Shown: positions 55,863-64,000 of the stretch, one piece after another
Numbering within the stretch: the first letter of the stretch is position 1
Layout: every line of letters starts with the position of its first letter
Assembly (NCBI GenBank): GCA_018417955.1
Contig: JACTVC010000027.1
Span: 744,001 to 808,000 of the forward strand
Length of the DNA: 64,000 nt
Direction of reading: 5' to 3'
From: Laccaria trichodermophora
Lineage: Eukaryota; Basidiomycota; Agaricomycetes; Agaricales; Hydnangiaceae
Translations under genes and position numbers: made by a program
Notes under the pieces: model-generated
Told to the model about the DNA's origin: nothing
Database searches by the model: none
The model's input: the letters and a program-made list of their open reading frames with translations, nothing else

Positions 55863-57539
55863 ATGGAACCAGGATTATGCCCAGGAAGCATAGTATATGA
55901 GGGCTCCGACGAACTTCTCAGTGAGGCCCCTGAATCCGACGTTCCTTTAGATACCTGGGCGCAAGATGAGGTCTTTCGGCATAGCGACATATTGGAAGTA
56001 ATTTCTTATCATATCGGAGACCCTTTGGCTTCGCAATCCACGTTTTCGGCGCGACAGGACCTCTTTTGCGCCGCGTTAACTTGCAGAGGGTTTTTGGCAC
56101 CCTGCCTGGATATCCTCTGGCGCGACCTCGATTCTCTTCTTCCTGTCTTGCGCCTATTGCCGCATTTTACTTACGTCGACGGGTCTTACGTGAGCTACCT
56201 CCTCCCCATTCCGTACACTTCACTGAAACGTTGTCGTCAGATACTTTTGGGAACGGTCCAGGTAGACGATTGGCTACGCCTGGATAAATACGCGCGTCGC
56301 GTAAAAAGCCTGGCGATGGGATATGACTCGAGCTTCATCTCGCCACAGGTCTTCATTCGCCTTTTGAAACTGCGATCGAGCCCGTTGCTTCCCGCATTGG
56401 CTCAGCTGCGGATTTCAACGTCAAGCTTCACCGACGCGCAGAGTTCATTCTTGCTGCCAGCTCCCGCCTTAACGTCCGTTGAAATTGATATCGGTACAGA
56501 AAGCGCAGGCGTTCCCACACTCCTATTGACTCTATCTCAAGAACAGCCATTAATTTCTCACCTCAGCCTTCGCGGCGCCGGCAAGCTGCCTTCCTCCATG
56601 TTCGCCCCGTCATGCGCATTCATAAGTCATATGAAGCACATTAGCTCTTTACATCTATCATTCTCGGTACCATCAGTATTCAACTCCTTAATGCCCGTCC
56701 TCGAGATGGTATCTCTCACCGACCTAAGCCTGGATCTTCGCGGATGCACCATTGAATGCGTGATGCCATATTTCGTCTTCCCACCTCTTCCCGGCGCTAC
56801 CGCTCCTATACGGCGAATAAAAAAGCTCCGCGTCGAAGGGGAAGGCCCTATCATTTTGCATTTAACGAAACGCTTAGGCGTCATCCCTTCGTTGACAGTC
56901 CTCGAAGTTATCGTCCATTCAGACAGGACGGTTTTATTTCCCCTCAAAATCGGAACGTTCTTCCACAACATCATGCTCTGGATTCTACTCCTCGCAAAAT
57001 CGATACGCTCCCTTAGAATTCACAATGATTCCGCCATCCAGGGGAGCGGGCCATCCGCCGTCTTTCTGAATCCCAATTTAGTCGACCTTGAACATCTCGA
57101 GTTCACAAATTTTCCTATATCTGCTGGAGACGAAGATATTGAAGCGTTTACGTTGTCATCGCCCTCTCTCACAAAGCTATCGCTTCCCGGAGGAGGCCAA
57201 AAGCTTCCTTCGCCTGCCGTCCTCCGTTACCTCTCCGAAAATTGTCCAAAGTTGGAACACCTGCAAATTCATCTGAACATGACCTTTGTTCCCAAACTTC
57301 CGGCATCCTATTGCTACTCTCATCTCCTCAAAAACCTGACTATCGGGAGCTATGATTTTCAAGCAACAACTGATAATCTGATCGCGGTTTCTTTATACCT
57401 TCATCGTCTATTTCCTCATCTGCGCACCGTTCAACAGGATGACGCCTACGATATTGAACAATGGGGGCATGTGGACCTTCTACTACGGGCATTTCAAAGC
57501 GTCCGAAAGGATACCTATGCGTGTCTGGGGTTGACATGA
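55863..57539 (+). CDS. F-box/LRR-type protein, 558 residues
   Basis: Single exon, start MEPGLCPGSIVYEG. Residues about 40-100 carry the agaricomycete F-box pattern: HSDILEVISYHIGD, LFCAALTCRGFLAPCLDILW then RDLDSLLPVLRLLP. After that come regularly spaced leucine-rich segments (LPALAQLRISTSSF, LISHLSLRGAGK, MVSLTDLSLDLRGC, PSLTVLEVIVHS, VDLEHLEFTNFP, PSLTKLSLPGGGQ, CPKLEHLQIHLN). Expected to be a substrate adaptor of an SCF ubiquitin ligase; substrate unknown. Shares layout with the gene at 58027-59683, which faces it on the other strand. Confidence 0.85.
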   Translation: MEPGLCPGSIVYEGSDELLSEAPESDVPLDTWAQDEVFRHSDILEVISYHIGDPLASQSTFSARQDLFCAALTCRGFLAPCLDILWRDLDSLLPVLRLLPHFTYVDGSYVSYLLPIPYTSLKRCRQILLGTVQVDDWLRLDKYARRVKSLAMGYDSSFISPQVFIRLLKLRSSPLLPALAQLRISTSSFTDAQSSFLLPAPALTSVEIDIGTESAGVPTLLLTLSQEQPLISHLSLRGAGKLPSSMFAPSCAFISHMKHISSLHLSFSVPSVFNSLMPVLEMVSLTDLSLDLRGCTIECVMPYFVFPPLPGATAPIRRIKKLRVEGEGPIILHLTKRLGVIPSLTVLEVIVHSDRTVLFPLKIGTFFHNIMLWILLLAKSIRSLRIHNDSAIQGSGPSAVFLNPNLVDLEHLEFTNFPISAGDEDIEAFTLSSPSLTKLSLPGGGQKLPSPAVLRYLSENCPKLEHLQIHLNMTFVPKLPASYCYSHLLKNLTIGSYDFQATTDNLIAVSLYLHRLFPHLRTVQQDDAYDIEQWGHVDLLLRAFQSVRKDTYACLGLT

Positions 57540-58026
57540 AGCGCATTCTTACAATCGGCCGTTAGAAATATACAATACAGCGACTATAACTTATATTACC
57601 ATATTTACTAAATAAGATAACCACTACGAAAGGAAGGCGTTCAAACATGGATACTTCTCGACGAAATATTCACGGTCGGAAAGACAAAAAAGTGTTTGTC
57701 AGTAATCTCATGATGAGGCAAACGAATCACAGACGGTTTTTAGACAATCATTGTCCGAGAATGTATGGAACATTTACCTCGGCAAATTAAGAGGTGATCT
57801 AGGAGAGTGAGATCTGGCTGGGAAGCCGCGGGTTTTATTTTCCACGAGAAATCTGATCAGTATTGACTGAAGCAACTGAATAAAATTTCCTTTGCCGCCA
57901 TGAAAATGACGAGTTGCCTACCATAACCAGAAGACGTCGATACGAATCCCTTGGAAAGACCAGGCCGAGACTTATAAATATCAAAACCTATGTTACAGTA
58001 AAACAGGAAACTGAAGCGCGACGGAT
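57540..58026. other. Short region between convergent F-box genes
   Basis: Holds the 3' ends of the two convergent genes. Nothing else seen. Confidence 0.4.
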
Positions 58027-59683
58027 CTATCTGCACAATTTCTCCACCCTGGCCCTTTCGTCCGCACGAACAGCCTTGAAAACCCAAATATAAGTTTTCA
58101 CTTGCTCCCAAGACTTCGCAAAATCAGAGTTTGGGACAATGAACCCAAGCCGTTTTAATTGTGGGAAGAGATTGTCTAAACGCCTTGCAATGGCCAGCTT
58201 ATCTCCCACGGCAAACCCCCCAAAGGACAACGATTCCAAGCCGTGAGATGACGTACTGTGAGGAGAGGGATGGGGTGGCATTCCTTGAAAGTATGCGTAG
58301 AGGGCAAGAGATTTGAGATGGGGACAGTAATCGACCAAGTCAATCAGAGCATCGATAGATAGTTGGCCTGTATTTCTAGGCGGAACCTTGATATGCAGTA
58401 CGCGCAACATCCTCCAAGATACGGCGATTTGACGACAATGCGCGTTCGTCAAATCCGAGGTAGACTTGAGTTGCTTAATTTCGAAGCGTTCCAGATTTTT
58501 TGCTTGAAATAAAGCCCCAAAGACGTTAGGTAGTGACAATGTGTGAAGGGCGCGATGATCCTCCAGCGTAAACCCACGAAGAGATGTCAACCACTTGGCT
58601 TTCACTGCCTCTACCAGGGAAATCCATTCAGCTGGTGTCGCCACTGTGCTGCCGCCCGTAAGCACCTTCACAGTTACGTCCTCCAACGTCGCTGATTGAA
58701 TGGCGGCAAGAAACGCCAAAATGAGTGACATTGATCCCGTTACATTCATAAATAAAAGTGTGTCGAAGCGGTTCGGGATAGATGTAATGCGAGAGTTCCG
58801 AAGATCGAGTGTTAATTGAGTCAATCGCGTTAGCCCGGAGATCCAGTTGATAACGGTGTTATCAATCGCATGGCCCATGTTGGTCAGAGACAACGACCGA
58901 AGATCCGTGAGTTGCTTGATGGATTGTACGGACAGCCCAGTTACTGCGCCATCAAGGCTCAACGATTGAAGTCGATGCATTGTAGCCAGGGCATATAGCA
59001 GGGTAACCAGTATATCGCTTTCCTTGGTTATATTTTTCAGTTCAAAACCCTGTAGCGATGGAGACAACAGCAAAAACACTTCTGTCGAGAGTGGCAAGCT
59101 GGATGTATGGCAAATGTAGCGTAAGTTAGGGAATACCGGGCTATGAGATCGATCAAGATAATGGAGGATGGCTGAAGACATATCGGAGGCATCTTGCTTG
59201 ACTAGTTTCAGGACTCTTAATCGACGAGCGTATCTCACAAATCGAGTCCAATCTGCATCAGAGATGGGGGGACCATGAAGCACCTACACGTCAATCAGTA
59301 CAGAACTATCAGGGACGATTAACGATGAGACCCACTTGAACAGACATGCCATGAGGTTTTGTTAAAGAGGGGAAAAGGGCGTAGAAGGGTTTGAGGGAGT
59401 GCATGTTCCGCCACAAGATGTCCAAGGCTGGGTCAACGAAGGATCTCGACGTCAGCGCTGCCCACAGCAAGAACTTCTTGGGACCTGGTTCACACTCCTC
59501 GTTGTCTAAATCGACATCGAAGTGTTGGAAGATGCTTTTGAGAAGGTCGAGGTTTCGAAGGACCTCATGCACCGAATCAGATGGTTTCATGTTGGCGACC
59601 ACCCCGCGACCTTCCTTATACTCCGAATCAGATGGTTTGACGTTAGCGACCACCCCGCGACCTTGAGAAGCCCCGAAAGACAT
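58027..59683 (-). CDS. F-box/LRR-type protein, 534 residues
   Basis: Exon 1 59683-59336, 52-bp intron (59284-59335), exon 2 59283-58027; the join VQ-VLHGPP is in frame. N-terminus MSFGASQGRGVVANVKPSDS contains a 17-residue unit (GRGVVAN-V/M-KPSDS plus linker) present twice in tandem. F-box-like part: LDLLKSIFQHFDVD, LLWAALTSRSFVDPALDILW then RNMHSLKPFYALFP. Exon 2 is leucine-rich (RLRVLKLVKQDAS, HRLQSLSLDGAV, LRSLSLTNMGH, LTRLTQLTLDLRNS, MLRVLHIKVPP, CPHLKSLALYAY). Probable SCF adaptor. The ATG at 59683 was preferred to one at 59818 because sequence before it is not family-like. Confidence 0.85.
59580..59681. repeat. 51-bp in-frame tandem duplication
   Basis: Two adjacent copies of a 51-bp unit (each containing GAATCAGATGGTTT and ACCACCCCGCGACCTT) within the start of the F-box gene, encoding the duplicated 17-residue segment. 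Copies differ at only a few bases, so the duplication is recent. Confidence 0.85.
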
Positions 59684-60207
59684 GGGTAGGAACAAGATGG
59701 AATATGAGGGCAATTTCGCAGGAGTAACGTTCGCGGCGTTACTCAAGGTAACGCGGGTCACTTTGCATATGTAAGTATTAAATAAGAATTTATTCAGGCT
59801 CCGCCGCTCACCGCCCAAATTCTAGTAGGCTCGCTTTTTGACGAAAAGGCCTGTTTGGCTGATCAGATCTATACAATTCCTGCTGTCCTTCTCACTTTGG
59901 GCGCGGGCGCTACCTCCTTGGTACCTGCCGTCTACGCTTCTTGACTCGTGCCCCGCAAAAACCTACCTATGTAAACCCGCAAGGCCACGCAAATTTCTCG
60001 CTGTCCAGGCGGGGATGGTTCATAATTGTAAGTCACACATCATCTTATAACAGTTCGGAATCAAGTCGTGTTTGTTACCCCAAGCATAAATAGTTACATG
60101 ACCAACGTCCGAAGGAATAGGTCCTCCGAGTCCACCAAGCATAAGTAATAGTTTAAGAGGAAAGATCTCGAAAGGGGGGTATTATATAGAGAATCGGAAA
60201 GGATTAA
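59684..60207. other. Intergenic stretch, no supported gene
   Basis: Promoter side of the F-box gene and the 3' end of the DUF6533 gene. Nothing recognised. Confidence 0.35.
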
Positions 60208-61784
60208 TCATTGTTTAGACCGATTCGGAAGTCTTACTGAATAATTAGGGCTGGACATTTCGAGGCTCTCTTTCGTTTCAGTGCGGATGTCGAGGATGAC
60301 ACGGCAGGTCAGGATAGAGTACATCGCTCGTTCGAACCTGTGAAAATAGGGGTGAGATGAGCTGACGACGAGATGGAGATAAAGATGAGATTACGTTGAG
60401 AGAAGGTTGTGATAGGCATACTAAGGGCAGATGAGTTTGGTAGAGACAGAAGGTCAGGGAGAGCACGTACTGGATATATGAGGACGACGTTAATGGCCGA
60501 CATGACTGGAAGACAGACAAATTTCAATGGTTTCGACCATGTTTAAGAAGGGCAGAGGGACGAACCGAAGAGGTAGAAATAGTAGATCAGTCCGTTCAGG
60601 AACACCGCATTTGCGAGTCTCCGATGTGAAGGAGTGGTCATTCTCACTGGAAGAATATAAATCCTCACTTCCGATAACGCTTCTGCAGGTTAGAATGATA
60701 CTCACGCGCTGGAAGTCCCTTGATCGCGATCAATATCAGCAGCACTGCGCGACACGATCGTTAAGTATTTATGTAGGTGATGAACTGTTTTCTCACCTAG
60801 GTCATAAGCCATAACGAACAGCCAACAAGCGAATAAACTCGGGCTTCCACTGATGTTGAAGCATCCCGCTGATTGATCTCCGGCTCCTCTAGGGGGCGGG
60901 ATAACTGTGTATAAAAATGAGCAACGAATGGTACAATGCAGAAGGAAAAAAAACTTGCATGACACGGATTTGAGAAAAATCCCCATAAAAGTGAACACCC
61001 CGGCAAAGCATAGAGCCCAAAGAATCGGGAGGATGATGGTGAGCCTGGAATCTTTACCCCAGATCGCCCATGTTCTCATCGTTAGGAGGACTTCAAAGTG
61101 GTTAGTTTAGCAATTGGGGGTGTGTATGATGTGGTGGAGGTTATCTTACTTTCGGTGATTGAAATTCCGATTGCAAACATCCCTAGTGTTCGCGATTAGC
61201 CAAAAAAAAAAAGGGGGGGGGAGAGGAGGAGTGAAGTGGAGATAAAGATGAAGGGACGTACAGCCGTTGACCGCGAATGTTTTACGGCAAGCTTCTTCTG
61301 AGGAACCGTCCAGAAGGATATCTGACGATGGTAGAATAGTGAGAGATATGTAAGGGGTGATGATTACGAAGCTTACAATACAGAACGGAGATAATGTCGA
61401 GGAAGGGCATGTATCGCGTTAATAGATAGAGAACCTTGATCGTGTTCCAGCGGGAACTCCATATATGCTCGACCTCAAGATCTAGATTTAATAGGTATTC
61501 ATATAACTGATTGACGGTTTAGTGGGGATGTGTAGGTTGTGGTGGAAAAGGGGATGCGCACGAAGAGGCAGACGGCGGCGACTGGGGTGGGGTGAATGTT
61601 TCGTTAATACGGCTATCCGAAAATCGGCGAGAATTGGTCGGAACGAACTGGTTGTGCGCTATCGAGAAGATGTTTTTTTATATGAGATGTTGTTAGAAAT
61701 GGGCGGAAGGGAGACTAGACGTACGTGACTCGTATTTGCGTGATAAAGGAGCGAGATCAAACTGGCGAGACTGAAAGCGGCCAT
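60208..61784 (-). CDS. DUF6533 membrane protein (GPCR-like topology)
   Basis: Many short exons. Likely start MAAFSLASLISLLYHANTSH (61784), then from about 61505 LYEYLLNLDLEVEHIWSSRW, NTIKVLYLLTRYMPFLDIIS, VLYYILLDGSSEEACRKTFA, VNG, MFAIGISITE, VLLTMRTWAIWGKDSRLTII and LPILWALCFAGVFTFMGIFL, ending with SAINVVLIYP and FERAMYSILTCRVILDIRTE, stop at 60208-60210. The LDLEVEHIW, RYMPFLD and MRTWAIW motifs identify the DUF6533 family: seven helices, expanded in mushrooms, no known ligand. Microexon-rich, so several borders (60350-60700) remain uncertain. Appears intact. A fragment of a close relative lies at 43.96-44.26 kb. Confidence 0.75.
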
Positions 61785-62499
61785 AACAGTGTCCACCGAG
61801 GAGGAAACGCGAAAGTGATAGACAGATGGAGGGGTGAGCGAAGCGTTGTTAATATATGTCAGGCCCCTAGTAGTATTTTGAGCGGGACAATCCACCATCA
61901 TTTGAAATAAGATAAATGAAGGGAGCCGGGCGTTGCAAATCTGAAATCTATCCTTACCGAGTGTGTTATTCCCTGTTATTCCCATGTGAAAGAGGCTCTC
62001 GGGCTCGGTCTGCACGATGTAACTGTAAAGGTCGCTAGAGTTGCTGGGTAGGTGGGAGCAGGTGGGAGCCGGCGATCAGCTGCCAAGACGACTGCCGAAG
62101 CTCCTGTGGGTTTGGGTCGTAAGAGCGACCCCTTTCAGCCCCTTTCTGTAACGAAATATTTAATTAAGCGATCTGAAATTCAAAGATAAAGCGGAGGAGG
62201 CCGCCGCGCACGGAGGCAAATCACAACCCTCGAAGAGCGACCTAACTTGAATCCAAGTTTCCAAGGTTCATTCAAGTATTGAGTGGGTAAGAGGACTATT
62301 GGACGTGCAGTGTTGGGGGATTCCAGATTGATTCATTGATAGGCGGCCATGTTTGTCAAAAAAAAAAGACTAATCATGATAGGGCATTGTGTCAGAGTCA
62401 TTAACGTCCTACTTTACATCATCCGCACTATCGTGGACCTGTGATGGACATCAGAGTAGTTTCAATTATGATAGGGAGTGCGAACTTCACTTACATATA
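61785..62499. other. Intergenic stretch, no supported gene
   Basis: Between the DUF6533 start and the 3' end of the last F-box gene. A further upstream exon of the DUF6533 gene could lie at 61790-62010. Otherwise nothing recognised. Confidence 0.3.
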
Positions 62500-63960
62500 T
62501 TATGACTGAAATGAAAAGTTTCTCACTTTCGACTTGAACCATCGAACGTCTACCGCGGAGAAATCAACGCAGCGGGAGATGGACAGGGAGGATATAGGCG
62601 CCATTTGATCAAAGTCGTCGTAGCTTGGATCCTTTCCGTATCCACGCGCTGACGCTTCAACGATTCGGCTCTTTACCAAGCGCTTCAGCCCCTGGACAGA
62701 AATCTCGGGGCTATTGATAATACTGAGATCTTGCAAAATTTCAAGGCCCCACTCGCCCGTGTAAGAGTCTGGCATTGAAAGACGCTCCAAAACAGCGTCG
62801 TTGAGGCCTCCGCAGGATATGAAATTGACGCAGCGGTTAGAGAGTGTGGGGACGACGGATAGTAACTGTTCGGTGTTGTTGATATCTTGCACGTCGAGGT
62901 AGTATGAATGGCAAATGCCGTAATCTGTGAGCTCACAGGCTCGGATTGTTTGTGACTCCAAGGTCGGCGAATTGCTTGTGAAGTGGCCGAATTCTTCAAA
63001 TATCTCCTTTTTCAGACCCTCGAGATGGAGGCTACTGAAGTCGAGTCGGAAATCCCAATCGTTAGGTATATTCTCATCCAGTGGAAGGGTAGGGAGATCG
63101 ACATGGTACAATTTAAGGCTGATCATGCTGCCTTTGAACCTTCCCAGAACAGAGAGAAAGTCGAAAAAGGTGAGATCCGGGACGTCGATGGGAGACAGGT
63201 GGGAGATTTTGCACAGCGCCAGCCTCTTTGTCTCTATTCCACTAAGCCAGCTTGGATTTTCGTAGGCGTCGGCGAATGCGGATCCCGTCAAGGCAATGCG
63301 CTCAAGGTTGGGGAAGAGAGGGGGTGTTTTCACTTCGATCTCGCCGACTTCTTTTGGCTTGGAATCATGTATCTTGCATTCCATCAATAGCTCCGTCAAA
63401 AACGGGCAGACTCCGCTGAAGTTGCGACGGATGGAGGGGATAGACGAGTTGTGCATAACGTTAAACGTCAACCGCTCGCACATATGAAGATGTGGGGATA
63501 ACGCCTCAACCACGGCCTGTACCCGAGCTCTCTCCATACAATCCTCACCAATACCGTCTTGTCGGTTGATGATGTGAGCCCAAAAAACCCGGTCGCGCGA
63601 AGCAGAAAGCTGGGCACGCAAATCTGTGGTAGAGGTAGGCTGGGAATCCACAAATATAACGAGGCGCGTCCAAAACTCGGGGACGAGGAGCATGAGGTCG
63701 TTCCATTGCTTGCAAACGGACGCGAGTGCGTAGGGGAAGACAGAAGGAGATGCCAAATCGTCGTGATCATTCCATTCTGTTCGGAGGGTTCCCTCGTTCG
63801 AGTCAAGCTCGCAGTCGCAAGGGCCCTCGCAAAAGATGTGTGGATCGAATATCGTCACACACCGCCTTGTTTTGATGTAGACGGCCTTGAAGATGATCAG
63901 GAGTAACTCCGCTGGTAGTGACGCGATTGTTGGCGTGTAACCGCCTCCTGTGGGCAACAT
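62500..63960 (-). CDS. F-box/LRR-type protein, 486 residues
   Basis: Single exon, start MLPTGGGYTPTIASLPAELL. The canonical F-box lies at the N-terminus: IASLPAELLLIIFKAVYIKT, then after an acidic, Cys-containing insert (FCEGPCDCELDSNEG) the second half PYALASVCKQWNDLMLLVPE followed by FWTRLVIF. The rest has leucine-rich repeats (LFPNLERIALTGS, SLKLYHVDLPTLPL, EILQDLSIINSPEI, ISSLSISRCVDF). Predicted SCF ubiquitin-ligase adaptor. Distinct subgroup from the two F-box genes at 55.9-59.7 kb, since it has the standard LPAELL-VCKQW form. Confidence 0.87.
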   Translation of the reverse strand: MLPTGGGYTPTIASLPAELLLIIFKAVYIKTRRCVTIFDPHIFCEGPCDCELDSNEGTLRTEWNDHDDLASPSVFPYALASVCKQWNDLMLLVPEFWTRLVIFVDSQPTSTTDLRAQLSASRDRVFWAHIINRQDGIGEDCMERARVQAVVEALSPHLHMCERLTFNVMHNSSIPSIRRNFSGVCPFLTELLMECKIHDSKPKEVGEIEVKTPPLFPNLERIALTGSAFADAYENPSWLSGIETKRLALCKISHLSPIDVPDLTFFDFLSVLGRFKGSMISLKLYHVDLPTLPLDENIPNDWDFRLDFSSLHLEGLKKEIFEEFGHFTSNSPTLESQTIRACELTDYGICHSYYLDVQDINNTEQLLSVVPTLSNRCVNFISCGGLNDAVLERLSMPDSYTGEWGLEILQDLSIINSPEISVQGLKRLVKSRIVEASARGYGKDPSYDDFDQMAPISSLSISRCVDFSAVDVRWFKSKVRNFSFQS

Positions 63961-64000
63961 CCGAGTATCTGGGCAGACTTTTGAGAGTTGGTAGTCAGTT

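Noticed and set aside
1..64000. tRNA, rRNA, CRISPR array, origin or centromere signals
   Set aside because: No cloverleaf with a T-loop GTTCRANNC in context, no rRNA-like stretch, no regularly spaced identical repeats; CRISPR is not expected in a fungus.

Overview
The window is nuclear DNA from a basidiomycete, most likely a mushroom-forming agaricomycete. Genes are cut by many short GT-AG introns of about 50-60 bp. The gene families are those expanded in that group: F-box/LRR proteins, BTB proteins, DUF6533 and DUF6534 multi-pass membrane proteins, small C2H2 proteins and an ABC transporter. Housekeeping genes are few: cystathionine gamma-lyase (9.2-10.7 kb), exosome subunit Rrp46 (40.9-41.6 kb) and an INO80-complex Ies2-like subunit (52.3-53.5 kb).

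Layout. 0.2-10.7 kb holds, all on the minus strand, an ABC transporter, a BTB protein, a multi-pass membrane protein, an F-box-type gene and cystathionine gamma-lyase. 11.1-13.2 kb is a DNA-transposon-like element with inverted ends. 13.2-18.5 kb is an inverted second copy of the F-box/membrane-protein segment, broken by three insertions, one of them a 2.4 kb element carrying a 0.75 kb minisatellite. 19.0-40.4 kb is a spread-out array of five related small zinc-finger genes, all on the plus strand, with shared flanking blocks; one member of a DUF6534 gene pair lies inside it (22.7-24.9 kb) and the other beyond it (45.9-48.0 kb). 44.3-45.2 kb is a Tc1/mariner-type element with intact ends and 48.3-49.4 kb a CACTA-like non-autonomous element. 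50.2-64.0 kb returns to gene-dense sequence: DUF6533, Ies2-like, an unrecognised conserved-looking protein, three F-box/LRR genes and a second DUF6533 gene.

How it hangs together. There is no operon or obvious pathway cluster. The central 30 kb behaves as a fast-evolving accessory block built by segmental duplication and transposon insertion, between conserved single-copy genes. The most distinctive item is the zinc-finger family: an N-terminal C-x2-C-x6-C-x-C module, a basic ANRRR linker, one C2H2 finger split by an intron, and one C2HC finger, each copy with a TATA box 43-47 bp before the ATG. Exon structures were worked out by hand from splice sites, frame continuity and comparison between duplicates. 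Family names are from recognition of motifs, not from searches.
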